A stretch of DNA of 13,270 nt, from NCBI GenBank assembly GCA_945946745.1, contig CAMEWZ010000030.1:1-13270 (forward strand), given 5' to 3'. The notes under the pieces are model-generated. The model saw only the letters and a list, made by a program, of their open reading frames with translations, made no database searches and was not told where the DNA came from. This DNA is from an uncultured Clostridia bacterium (GTDB lineage Bacteria; Bacillota; Clostridia; Oscillospirales; Oscillospiraceae). A program made the position numbers and the translations under genes. Of the stretch, positions 1 to 7,609 are shown piece after piece. Numbering within the stretch: position 1 is the first letter of the stretch; every line of letters starts with the position of its first letter.

Positions 1-230
1 CAGTAGCGGCTGACGGAAAAATCCTCCTCCGGCTCCGCCACATCGATCATGTGGTGGACGATGCCCTGCATTTCTTCCTTGGTGGGCTTGGCGGTGCCGA
101 TGTCCATGCGCTTATAAACCTGCATGGAATCGCAGGAGACCACCTCGCCGTTTACGTCCTTGGCCAGTTCCACAGCCAGGGCGGTTTTCCCGGAGGCCGT
201 CGGCCCGGCGATGCAGATGATGTGGTTCAT
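1..230 (-). CDS. miaA: tRNA dimethylallyltransferase MiaA (partial, N-terminal 76 residues)
   Basis: MiaA transfers a dimethylallyl group from DMAPP to N6 of A37 in tRNAs reading U-starting codons, giving i6A37, the substrate of MiaB encoded at the head of this operon. Reading leftward from the ATG at 230-228, the product opens MNHIICIAGPTASGKTALA. That is the P-loop (GPTASGKT, residues 9-16) followed by the family motif SCDSMQVYKRMDIGTAKPT at about 33-51, which contains the DSxQxY DMAPP/tRNA-binding element. A strong AGGAGG lies 9 nt before the ATG. The gene starts 31 bp after the mutL stop with no terminator between, so it is probably co-transcribed. The C-terminal three quarters lie beyond the left edge. 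Both motifs are diagnostic, so identity is near certain. Confidence 0.96.
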   Translation of the reverse strand, partial: MNHIICIAGPTASGKTALAVELAKDVNGEVVSCDSMQVYKRMDIGTAKPTKEEMQGIVHHMIDVAEPEEDFSVSRY

Positions 231-261
231 GGGGCAAGACCTCCTCTTCCCAGGCAGTCGG

Positions 262-2241
262 CTATGTCCGTTTAAACTGCTTTTCCAGCTGCTTTTTGCT
301 TAGGGATACACAGATGGGACGGCCATGGGGGCAGTATTTTAAGTCCTCCCGGCCCATCACTTCCTTGGCCACCGCCAGCAGCTCCTGTTCATCGTTATGC
401 CAGCCTGCCTTGATGGCAGCCTTGCAAGCCACGGTGTGCAGCAGCTCGTCCCGAACGGTGTCCTTGCTTTCCCGGCGGCCGCTGAGCAAGCCGGCAGCCA
501 AAGTTTCCACCGTCTCAGCGGCGGTTTCCGGGCTTAAGTCCATGGGAATCTGCCGCAGAAGCACGGTGTTTTCCCCGAATTCCGCAATTTCAAAGCCCAG
601 TTCCTCCAGCATATCCGTATTTGCCAGCAGTTCTCCGGCAGCGGAGGGGCTGAGCCGGACGGGGATGGGCTGAAGCAGGCTCTGAGCAGAGATGCCCTCC
701 TGGTTGGCCTTCAGCTTTTCAAAAAGGATCCGCTCGTGGGCCGCGTGCTTGTCAATGAGGAACGCCTCGTCTCCTTGCTCCACAATAATATATGTATTGT
801 AAAGCTCCCCCACCATCCGCCACGGAATTTCGGCAGGCATGTCCAGGGCGGTCTGCTCCACCAAAGGCTCCTGCGCCAGGGGCGCTGTCTGCGCCGCCGC
901 AAAGCTTGCTTTCGGAGCCGCCGGTTCGGCAGGAGCAGGCTTGCGCTCCGGAGGTTTGGGCGCAGCCTTTTCCTGCACCTGAGGCATCATAACAAATTCC
1001 CGCAGGGGCATATTGGCGGGGCGTTCGATCTTTGCCGCCGTGGCCGCCGCTGCCTCCTTTTTCGGCTGGGGGGCATCCTTTAACGCGGTGGAGAAGGTCT
1101 TATATTCCTCCGCCGTCATGGTGCGGAAGAAGGACGCATTCTTGGTCGCGCCGGAAGGCTCCCCTTTGCGGGGAGCCGCCGCCAAAGGCGGCTGAGGGGT
1201 GGAGGTGGGAGTTGCCTTGCTCCCGGTAGATTTCAATTGAACTTCCGGCCGGTCGGGCTGCTTGTTCAGCGCTCCCAGCACGCCGTAATGGACGCAGTCA
1301 AACACAGCCTTTTCCGAGAGAAACTTGACCTCGGTTTTTGCCGGATGGACGTTCACATCCACGGCGGCTGGAGGCAGGGTCAAGTGCAGCACACAGGCGG
1401 GGAATTTGCCCACCATGATCTGGTTGCGGTAAGCCTCCTCCAGGGCCGAGATCAGCAGCTTGGATTTCACCGGCCGGTCATTGACGAAGAAGGTCTGCAA
1501 ACTCCGGCTGGGCCGGGCGTCGGTGGGCTTGGAGACAAAGCCCGTTAGGGAGTGGTTTTCCCAACGGCTGTCCACCTTCACCATCTGGGCGCACTCCCGG
1601 CCATAGACGCAGTACACTGCCGCCTGCAAGCCCCCGTTTCCCGGGGTGGACAGCACCTGCTTTCCGTCCCGGAGAAACTGGAAGGCCACCTCCGGATGGG
1701 CCAGGGCCTGCAATTGCACAGCGGCGGCCACCCGGCTGCCCTCGACGGTGTCGGATTTCATAAATTTCATCCGGGCGGGGGTGTTGTAGAACAAATCCCT
1801 GACCAGAATGGTGGTGCCGTCGGGGCAGCCCACCTCGGACTCCTCCAGAATCTGCCCTGCTTCCAGATGCAGACTGGTACCGGCGAGACTTCCCGGCGTC
1901 TTGGTCATCAAATCAATGCGGCTGACGGAGGCGATGGCGGCCAGGGCCTCTCCCCGGAAGCCCAGGGTGCCAATGGCAGCCAGATCCTCGGCACAGCGGA
2001 GCTTGGAGGTGGCATGGCGCAAAAACGCCTTCCGGGCATCCTCCGCCGCCATGCCGCAGCCGTTGTCCGTAACCCGCAGGAAGGTCATGCCCCCGTCCCG
2101 AATCTCGATGGTGACTTTGGAGGCGCCGGCATCCACCGCGTTTTCCAGCAATTCTTTTACCACGCTGGCGGGCCGCTCCACCACCTCACCGGCGGCGATC
2201 AGGTTGGCAATATGGGGGGATAATTGTATGATTTTGGGCAT
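262..2241 (-). CDS. mutL: DNA mismatch repair protein MutL (endonuclease type)
   Basis: MutL couples mismatch recognition by MutS to strand incision. The 659-residue product has the N-terminal GHKL ATPase: E30 and N34 in KELLENAVDAGA, DNGCGM at 59-64, RHATSK at 75-80 and TLGFRGEAL at 92-100. The S5-like domain follows, with VNDRPVKS at 253-260 and VNVHPAKTEVKF at 296-307. A long Ala/Pro/Lys-rich linker covers about 331-470. The C-terminal domain carries the metal-dependent nicking motif DKHA-x2-E-x4-E (D497, H499, E503, E508), ACKAAIKAGW at 605-614 and CPHGRP at 637-642. QSLLQP at 520-525 fits the MutL sliding-clamp motif QxxLxP. This is therefore a self-nicking MutL as in MutH-less bacteria; Lys replaces the commoner Gln in DQHA. 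Its ribosome site AGGTGA overlaps the stop codon of the upstream protease gene, which suggests coupled translation. Part of the linker is encoded by an embedded repeat at 1155-1200. Confidence 0.97.
   Translation of the reverse strand: MPKIIQLSPHIANLIAAGEVVERPASVVKELLENAVDAGASKVTIEIRDGGMTFLRVTDNGCGMAAEDARKAFLRHATSKLRCAEDLAAIGTLGFRGEALAAIASVSRIDLMTKTPGSLAGTSLHLEAGQILEESEVGCPDGTTILVRDLFYNTPARMKFMKSDTVEGSRVAAAVQLQALAHPEVAFQFLRDGKQVLSTPGNGGLQAAVYCVYGRECAQMVKVDSRWENHSLTGFVSKPTDARPSRSLQTFFVNDRPVKSKLLISALEEAYRNQIMVGKFPACVLHLTLPPAAVDVNVHPAKTEVKFLSEKAVFDCVHYGVLGALNKQPDRPEVQLKSTGSKATPTSTPQPPLAAAPRKGEPSGATKNASFFRTMTAEEYKTFSTALKDAPQPKKEAAAATAAKIERPANMPLREFVMMPQVQEKAAPKPPERKPAPAEPAAPKASFAAAQTAPLAQEPLVEQTALDMPAEIPWRMVGELYNTYIIVEQGDEAFLIDKHAAHERILFEKLKANQEGISAQSLLQPIPVRLSPSAAGELLANTDMLEELGFEIAEFGENTVLLRQIPMDLSPETAAETVETLAAGLLSGRRESKDTVRDELLHTVACKAAIKAGWHNDEQELLAVAKEVMGREDLKYCPHGRPICVSLSKKQLEKQFKRT
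1155..1200. repeat. Double-hairpin dispersed-type repeat inside the mutL linker
   Basis: Two adjacent perfect inverted repeats lie here. An 8-bp stem pairs 1157-1164 (GGCTCCCC) with 1170-1177 (GGGGAGCC) around a 5-base loop. A 6-bp stem pairs 1178-1183 (GCCGCC) with 1187-1192 (GGCGGC) around AAA. The tail TGAGGGGT follows. The layout (GGCTCCCC hairpin, second GC hairpin, then CTGAGGGG) matches, from memory, a short repeat scattered through many Clostridia genomes, usually between genes. Here it is read in frame on the minus strand and encodes about 15 residues rich in Pro, Ala, Arg and Lys in the disordered MutL linker (near residues 348-363). No second copy was seen in this window, so the claim that it is dispersed rests on recall. 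Confidence 0.7.
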
Positions 2242-2245
2242 AACA

Positions 2246-2944
2246 TCACCTCAATCCGCCAATGCTGATGAAGTTGATGGCGGCGTGGATCAGAATGGGA
2301 GCAAAAATGGTATCCGCCTTGGCGTAGCTCCAGGCCAGGCACAGACCGGCAGGCAGGTATTGCAGCACCGCCATGATAAGCTCCAGAGGGGAATACCGGC
2401 CGATGTAGCCCACAATATGGATCAGCGCGAATACCAAAATGGAGACCACATAAGCGGCCCACTGGGACCGGCCATAGAGGTTGCGGAAAATCAACCCCCG
2501 GTAGAAGCATTCCTCCGCCGGCGGCACCAGGACCACCGTCCCCACCGCTGTCAGGAAGAAGCTTCCCTGGCTCATGGTGGCAATGGCCGCGTCGTTGTAA
2601 TTGGAGAAGCTGGGCACCAATTGCCGGATGATCCAGGTGGTGACCCAGTTGCAGGCGTAGTAGGCCACAAAGCCCAGAACCACCGCCTGGCAAAAGTAGG
2701 CCGGATGCTGCCCCACCTGGTTCGCGGCGCGGCCCAGGAAATTATGGAAAATCAGCAGCGCCGCCATAAAATTGATAAGATAAAATGCAAAATTCAGTTC
2801 CGCCTCGCTCAGCGGGTGGGAAAGCTTTCCATTGCACCAGGTCAGCAGGGTAGGCAGGCAAATCAACTGAAAGGCCAGGTACAGGAATCCGCTGATGGTC
2901 TCCTGGTTGGTCAAGGAATTGGAAATACTGCGGCTTTTTCTCAT
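2246..2944 (-). CDS. CPBP-family intramembrane metalloprotease
   Basis: This is a 232-residue polytopic membrane protein with about seven hydrophobic segments (roughly 18-36, 50-69, 85-106, 128-142, 162-180, 187-206 and 212-228). It carries the three CPBP (CAAX protease and bacteriocin-processing, formerly Abi) signatures: EECFYR with E144, E145 and R149; FALIH with F172 and H176; and H220-x3-N224 in HAAIN. Family members are glutamate-type intramembrane proteases related to Rce1; bacterial roles include bacteriocin self-immunity and anti-sigma or peptide processing, and the substrate here cannot be told. The gene sits between mutS and mutL, starting 3 bp after the mutS stop, and its TGA overlaps the mutL ribosome site. 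No clear Shine-Dalgarno precedes the ATG, so translation probably depends on re-initiation after mutS. It is not a known part of mismatch repair; co-expression is the only link visible. Confidence 0.88.
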   Translation of the reverse strand: MRKSRSISNSLTNQETISGFLYLAFQLICLPTLLTWCNGKLSHPLSEAELNFAFYLINFMAALLIFHNFLGRAANQVGQHPAYFCQAVVLGFVAYYACNWVTTWIIRQLVPSFSNYNDAAIATMSQGSFFLTAVGTVVLVPPAEECFYRGLIFRNLYGRSQWAAYVVSILVFALIHIVGYIGRYSPLELIMAVLQYLPAGLCLAWSYAKADTIFAPILIHAAINFISIGGLR

Positions 2945-2947
2945 AGT

Positions 2948-5551
2948 TCAATCCAACATTTTCTTAAGCTTGTAAAGTTCGTTCATCGCCTCGATGGGGG
3001 TCAGGGTCTCCACAGTGATGGCGCTGAGGGCGGCAACCACCTGCTGCCCTGTCAGATCCAGCAGACTCACTTGATCCTCCGGCTCCTGTTTGGGCACGGA
3101 GGCGGGGGCATCGCCTTCGGCCTCCAGCTCAGACAGAATTTCCCTGGCCCGGTTGATGACCTGGTTGGGAATGCCCGCCAGCTTGGCCACCTCAATGCCG
3201 TAGCTGTCATCCGTGGCTCCGGGGACGATCTTGCGCAGGAAAATCATCTGATCTCCCCGCTTTTTCACGGCGATGTTGTAGTTTTTCACATTGGGCAGCT
3301 TGTCCTCCATGGTGGCAAGCTCGTGGTAGTGGGTGGCAAACAGGGTTTTCGCCCCCAGGCGTTTGGGGTTGGCGGCGTATTCCAGCACCGCCCGGGCGAT
3401 GGCCATGCCGTCATAGGTGGAGGTGCCCCGGCCGATCTCGTCCAGGATCAGCAGGCTGCGGGAGGTGGCGTATTTCAAGATGGAGGCCACCTCCGCCATT
3501 TCCACCATAAAGGTGGATTGGCCGGAGGCCAGATCGTCACTGGCGCCGATGCGGGTGAACACCCGGTCTACCAGGCCGATTTTCGCGGCCCGGGCGGGTA
3601 CAAAGGAGCCCATCTGGGCCATCAGCACAATCAACGCCACCTGGCGCATATAGGTGGATTTGCCCGCCATGTTGGGGCCGGTGAGGATGCACACGGTGTC
3701 GTTTTCCCCGCCGATGTGGGTGTCGTTGGGAACAAACAGAGAATCCTTCAGCATGGCCTCCACCACCGGGTGGCGGCCATCGGTGATGGAGATTTCCCGG
3801 CCCAGGGTGATCTCCGGGCGGCAGTAGCCCCGCTGCACCGCCACGGCAGCCAGGCTGCACAGGGCGTCGGCGGCGGCCACGGCGGCGGCGGACTGCTGCA
3901 CCCGGGCGGCCTGCTGGGCCAAATACTCCCGCAGCTGGGTGAAGATCTGGTATTCCAGGGCGGTCAGCCGGTCTTTCGCGGTGAGCACCTGGTTTTCCAG
4001 CTCCTTCAGCTCCTGGGTGATGTAGCGCTCGCAGTTTGCCAGGGTCTGCTTGCGGATATAGTGCTCGGGCACCTGATCCATGAAGGACTTGGAAACCTCG
4101 ATATAATAGCCAAACACCCGGTTAAAGCCCACTTTTAGGGTGCGGATGCCGGTTTTCTCCCGTTCGGAGGCCTCAATGGCGGCGATGGTGCCGCTGCCGC
4201 CCTCCATGATGTCCCGCAGACGGTCGGCCTCCTCGCTGGCCCCCTTGCGGATGATACCGCCCTCCCGGACGGTGAGGGGTGGGTCGTCCACGATGGTGCT
4301 TTCGATCCGGTCAGCGCAGTCGGTCAAGGGATCGATGGCCTGCTCCAATTTGCCCAGCAGGGGCGACTCGCATTTTTGCAGCTGGCGTTTGACCTCCGGC
4401 AGCGCCCGCAATCCCCGGGCCAGGCCCAGCAGATCCCGGCAGTTGACGGTGCCGGTGACGATCCGGGTCTGCACCCGTTCCAGGTCGGACACGTCCCGCA
4501 GGGCTTCTTCCAGCTCGCCCCGAACCATGACGCTGTCCACCAATTCTTCCACGGCACTGTGGCGGCGGGTGATCTCCGCCGGATCCAGCAGGGGCTTTTC
4601 CAGCCAGGAGCGGAGCATCCGCCCACCCATGGCGGTGTGGGTCTTGTCCAGCACCCACAGAAGGGTACCCTTTTTCTCCTTGGAGCGCATGGTCTCGGTA
4701 AGCTCCAGATTCCGCCGGGCGTCCAGATCCAACTCCATAAAGCGGCCGGTGGTGTAATATTGCAGCTGCCGAATGTGGCTTAGGTCATTTTTTTGCAGGG
4801 TCAGCAGGGTTTGCAGCAATGCGCCGCTGGCAATCACCGCGGCGTTCATGCCCCCCAGGCCCATCTGGGCCAGGCTGGCGCCGAAGTGGCGCTCCAGCAG
4901 TTCTTCCGCGTTTTCCAAGCGGAACTGCTCCGGCTTTCCCTCGTCCACGCAGCAGCTTAAGCGCCGGAAAAGGGCGTCCTCGATGACGTCGCCGTCCACA
5001 CCCTGGCCGTAGCGCAGTACCTCGCTGGGAGAAAACCGTCCCAGCTCCGAGGCCACATTCTGCGCGTCCGCACAGACGGTGGCGAAAAACGCGCCGGTGG
5101 ACACATCGCAAAAGGCCAGGCCAAACCGGCCGCCTTCTCCGTAAAGGCAGCCCATATAGTTATTTTTGTTTTCGTCCAGCATGCAGCTTTCCGTGACAGT
5201 GCCGGGGGTGATGATCCGGGTGATGTCCCGCTCCACCAGCCCTTTGGCCAGGGCGGGATCCTCCATCTGCTCGCAGATGGCCACCTTGTAGCCCTTCTGG
5301 ACAAGCCGGGCGATATAGGAATCCACGCTGTGGTAGGGCACGCCGCACATGGGGGTCTGCTCCTCCTTGGGTTTTGAGCGATCCCGGCTGGTCAGGGTCA
5401 GATCCAGCTCCCGGGCCGCCAGCTTGGCGTCCTCGTTGAACATTTCGTAGAAGTCGCCCAGCCGGAAGAACAGAATGCAGTCCTTGTTCTGCTCCTTGAT
5501 CTGCTGATACTGCCGCTGCATGGGGGTCAGTTCGTTGGTAGGCTTGGCCAT
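2948..5551 (-). CDS. mutS: DNA mismatch repair protein MutS
   Basis: MutS binds mismatches and small loops and recruits MutL in an ATP-dependent way. The 867-residue length is normal for MutS1. The mismatch-wedging motif GDFYEMF at 32-38 places F34 and E36 as the base-stacking and hydrogen-bonding residues. Connector, core/lever and clamp domains follow; FNRVFGYYIEV at 476-486 is typical. The ABC-type ATPase has Walker A GPNMAGKST (625-633, K631), the STFMVEMAE signature (679-687), Walker B LLILDE (700-705) with GRGTSTYDG after it, and the H-loop ATHYHE at 739-744. Near the C-terminus QVSLL (827-831) fits a sliding-clamp motif (E. coli MutS has QMSLL), and LTPIEAMNELYKLKK at 850-864 is the usual dimerising tail. 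An AAGGAA ribosome site precedes the ATG. It starts 31 bp after miaB in the same operon. Confidence 0.98.
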   Translation of the reverse strand: MAKPTNELTPMQRQYQQIKEQNKDCILFFRLGDFYEMFNEDAKLAARELDLTLTSRDRSKPKEEQTPMCGVPYHSVDSYIARLVQKGYKVAICEQMEDPALAKGLVERDITRIITPGTVTESCMLDENKNNYMGCLYGEGGRFGLAFCDVSTGAFFATVCADAQNVASELGRFSPSEVLRYGQGVDGDVIEDALFRRLSCCVDEGKPEQFRLENAEELLERHFGASLAQMGLGGMNAAVIASGALLQTLLTLQKNDLSHIRQLQYYTTGRFMELDLDARRNLELTETMRSKEKKGTLLWVLDKTHTAMGGRMLRSWLEKPLLDPAEITRRHSAVEELVDSVMVRGELEEALRDVSDLERVQTRIVTGTVNCRDLLGLARGLRALPEVKRQLQKCESPLLGKLEQAIDPLTDCADRIESTIVDDPPLTVREGGIIRKGASEEADRLRDIMEGGSGTIAAIEASEREKTGIRTLKVGFNRVFGYYIEVSKSFMDQVPEHYIRKQTLANCERYITQELKELENQVLTAKDRLTALEYQIFTQLREYLAQQAARVQQSAAAVAAADALCSLAAVAVQRGYCRPEITLGREISITDGRHPVVEAMLKDSLFVPNDTHIGGENDTVCILTGPNMAGKSTYMRQVALIVLMAQMGSFVPARAAKIGLVDRVFTRIGASDDLASGQSTFMVEMAEVASILKYATSRSLLILDEIGRGTSTYDGMAIARAVLEYAANPKRLGAKTLFATHYHELATMEDKLPNVKNYNIAVKKRGDQMIFLRKIVPGATDDSYGIEVAKLAGIPNQVINRAREILSELEAEGDAPASVPKQEPEDQVSLLDLTGQQVVAALSAITVETLTPIEAMNELYKLKKMLD

Positions 5552-5582
5552 AGTATCGGTTCCTTTTCTATAGAATCATAGG

Positions 5583-7415
5583 TTATTGTTGATAAACCAC
5601 CTCAAAATACTCGCAGACGCATTCCATGTCCTCGGAAAAATCCATCTGGAAATCCTCCCGGCATTCCCGGGTGAACACCTCCCGGTGGGCATCGCGCCAG
5701 TAGGACAAAGACTTGTCCCCTTCGCCCTCCAGGAAGGCGTATTCTTCGGTAATCTCCCGGAAGGGAGTGATCTCTATTTTGGTAATCCTCGTAATGCAGC
5801 GAGGCAGTCCCCGGCTGTCCAAAATCACGGAATACTGTCCAACCTGGGGCAGCTTTTCGTTCTCCAGTTCGTACAGGCACTTTAGGCCGGTGGTGGCCCG
5901 CTTGTCTCCCCGGAGCACGTCGGCAAGAAGCTCGTCCGCCATTTCGGAATAGCCGTAAGAATAGGCATCGTATTCGGCAATGTCCAGCCCGGAGTCCCGG
6001 ACAAACCGGTCGATGGCGTCCTCCGCTGTCAGGCTCCAGGTGGTGGCGCCGGTGATGGTCAGGTTCCGGTAGGTGCCGATCAGACTGTCCGCCCCGGCGA
6101 AGCGCACCAGCCGTCCGCCCTCTGTCCGGGCGGTGAGCATGTCCTTGTCCCGCCCGTCCACCAGGCAGCGCAGGGTCTTGCCGATGTAGCTGTTGTGGAT
6201 CTCCTCGGAAATGGCGTTCTGCACGGCGCAGAGTTTATCAAAACGGCGGTTTTTCTCCTCCTTGGGGGTATTGTCCTCCATTTTGGCGGCAGGGGTGCCG
6301 GGCCGGGGGGAGAAGATGAAGGTGAACAGGCTGTCGTAATGCACCTGCTGGATGAGGGAAATGGTCTCCTCGAATTCCTCCTCCGTCTCTCCGGGGAAAC
6401 CCACGATCACATCGGAGGTCAGCACCAAATCCGGCATGACGGACTTGGCGTAATTTACCTTTTTCAGATATGTCTCCCGGTCATAGTGGCGGTTCATGGC
6501 CTTCAGCACCCGGGTGGATCCGGATTGGAAGGGCAGGTGCAGCTGTTTGGCGATTTTGGGGTAGCGCGCCATGGTATCGAACAGCTTTTCGGAAGCGTCC
6601 CGGGGATGGCTGGTCATAAAGCGGATGAGGAAATCCCCGGGGATCTGGGTAATGGCTGCCAGCAAGTCGGCAAAATCCATACCGCCGGGCAGATCCTTGC
6701 CGTAGGAATTGACGTTCTGGCCCAGCAGGGTGATCTCCTTGGCGCCGTTTTCAATCAGCTGACGGCACTCGGCCAGAATGTCCGCGCTCTGACGGCTGCG
6801 CTCCCGGCCCCGGACATAGGGGACGATGCAGTAGGTGCAGAAATTATTGCAGCCATACATAATGGACACCCAGGCCTTCAGCTGGCTGTCCCGCACCTGG
6901 GGAATGCCCTCGGCGATGGAGCCTGGCTCGTCGGTGATAAAAAACTGCCGTTTTTTCCCGCTGAGCACGTTCCACAGAATCTCGGGGAACTGCCACAGAT
7001 GATGGGTAGAGAACACCCCGTCCACATGGGGATAGCTGTGCTTGATCCGATCGGAGACCTTGGTTTCTCCAGCCATACAGCCGCACAGGAAAATTTTCTG
7101 CCCGGGATGGCGGCGTTTGGTGTGGGTCAGCGCGCCCAGGTTGCCGAACACCCGCTGCTCCGCATGCTCCCGGATGGCGCAGGTGTTCAGAATCACCACG
7201 TCCGCGCCCTCGGCCTCCTTGCCGATGGCGTAGCCGCATTGTACCAAATACCCCCGGAGCTTCTCCGAGTCGGCTTCGTTCTGCTGGCAGCCGTAGGTCT
7301 CCACATAGGCCGTGGGGGTCTGTCCCAGATGCTGCCAATAGGCGGCGATCCGGTCACAGTAGGAAAACTGGGTATCCAGTTCCTTTTGGGAAATGACGGT
7401 GGTTTTGGTATTCAT
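5583..7415 (-). CDS. miaB: tRNA-2-methylthio-N6-dimethylallyladenosine synthase MiaB with C-terminal ASCH domain
   Basis: MiaB is a radical-SAM enzyme adding a methylthio group to C2 of i6A37. The ATG at 7415-7413 is chosen because AAAGGAG lies 6 nt upstream and the predicted transcription start is near 7445; an in-frame ATG at 7445 would lie at the start of the message with no ribosome site. This gives 610 residues against about 440-480 for ordinary MiaB. Residues 35-115 carry the auxiliary-cluster cysteines (C43 in YGCQQNEADS, C79 in NTCAIR, C113 in GCMAG). The radical-SAM motif YGCNNFCTYC has C189, C193 and C196. A TRAM domain ends near WSLT (460-463). Residues about 465-610 match the stand-alone ASCH family: RGDKRAT (502-508), LYELENEKLPQVGQYSVILD (514-533), EGEGDKSLSYWRDAHRE (563-579) and SEDM near the end. 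K505 and T508 match the K-x2-T pair catalytic in E. coli YqfB. No ATG, GTG or TTG lies at the junction, so this is one polypeptide. Confidence 0.95.
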   Translation of the reverse strand: MNTKTTVISQKELDTQFSYCDRIAAYWQHLGQTPTAYVETYGCQQNEADSEKLRGYLVQCGYAIGKEAEGADVVILNTCAIREHAEQRVFGNLGALTHTKRRHPGQKIFLCGCMAGETKVSDRIKHSYPHVDGVFSTHHLWQFPEILWNVLSGKKRQFFITDEPGSIAEGIPQVRDSQLKAWVSIMYGCNNFCTYCIVPYVRGRERSRQSADILAECRQLIENGAKEITLLGQNVNSYGKDLPGGMDFADLLAAITQIPGDFLIRFMTSHPRDASEKLFDTMARYPKIAKQLHLPFQSGSTRVLKAMNRHYDRETYLKKVNYAKSVMPDLVLTSDVIVGFPGETEEEFEETISLIQQVHYDSLFTFIFSPRPGTPAAKMEDNTPKEEKNRRFDKLCAVQNAISEEIHNSYIGKTLRCLVDGRDKDMLTARTEGGRLVRFAGADSLIGTYRNLTITGATTWSLTAEDAIDRFVRDSGLDIAEYDAYSYGYSEMADELLADVLRGDKRATTGLKCLYELENEKLPQVGQYSVILDSRGLPRCITRITKIEITPFREITEEYAFLEGEGDKSLSYWRDAHREVFTRECREDFQMDFSEDMECVCEYFEVVYQQ

Positions 7416-7451
7416 AGGCGGCTCCTTTGATGGATAATATCTCAACTATAA

Positions 7452-7480
7452 ATAATATCATTTTTTCCCTTGATTTGCAA
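7452..7480 (-). promoter_or_regulatory. Sigma-70-type promoter of the miaB-mutS-CPBP-mutL-miaA operon
   Basis: On the minus strand, -35 TTGCAA (7480-7475), a 17-base spacer and -10 TATTAT (7457-7452; five of six consensus bases). Initiation would fall near 7445, leaving a leader of about 30 bases before the miaB ATG at 7415. This both supports that start and makes the ATG at 7445 unlikely. No other convincing promoter or terminator was seen between the downstream genes. Confidence 0.7.
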
Positions 7481-7535
7481 GTGTACAATGGCGGAAAATC
7501 CCACCCGGTTATTTGTAAACAATCTATGTCCCGCC

Positions 7536-7564
7536 TTGCATTTGCGATGGATTCGTGGTAGACT
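7536..7564 (+). promoter_or_regulatory. Candidate promoter of the PPIase gene
   Basis: TTGCAT (7536-7541), a 17-base spacer, then TAGACT (7559-7564). Only three and four of six bases match consensus. The leader to the ATG at 7610 would be about 40 bases. An alternative -10 (TACAAT, 7484-7489) has only a run of T as its -35. The region 7446-7609 holds no gene and serves as the divergent control region for this gene and the miaB operon. Confidence 0.3.
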
Positions 7565-7609
7565 GTCCGGGAAATACCTTCCGTTTGTTACGGAGAAATG
7601 AGGATATCC

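Noticed and set aside
1808..4138. Very long open frame (776 codons) on the plus strand, antisense to mutL, the protease gene and mutS
   Set aside because: It is a shadow of well-identified genes in GC-rich DNA: its product is low in recognisable structure, it crosses three genes, and it has no ribosome site.
4270..4282. GGTGAGGGGTGGG in mutS, similar to the tail of the repeat at 1155-1200
   Set aside because: It lacks both hairpins and encodes the ordinary MutS segment DPPLTVREGG.
5583..6030. Possibility that the ASCH region is a separate downstream gene
   Set aside because: There is no stop before it and no ATG, GTG or TTG between the TRAM end and the first ASCH helix; the first in-frame ATG lies inside the domain.
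6195..7430. Open frame of 411 codons on the plus strand opposite miaB
   Set aside because: It is antisense to the diagnostic radical-SAM region of MiaB; the composition is that of a GC-driven shadow.
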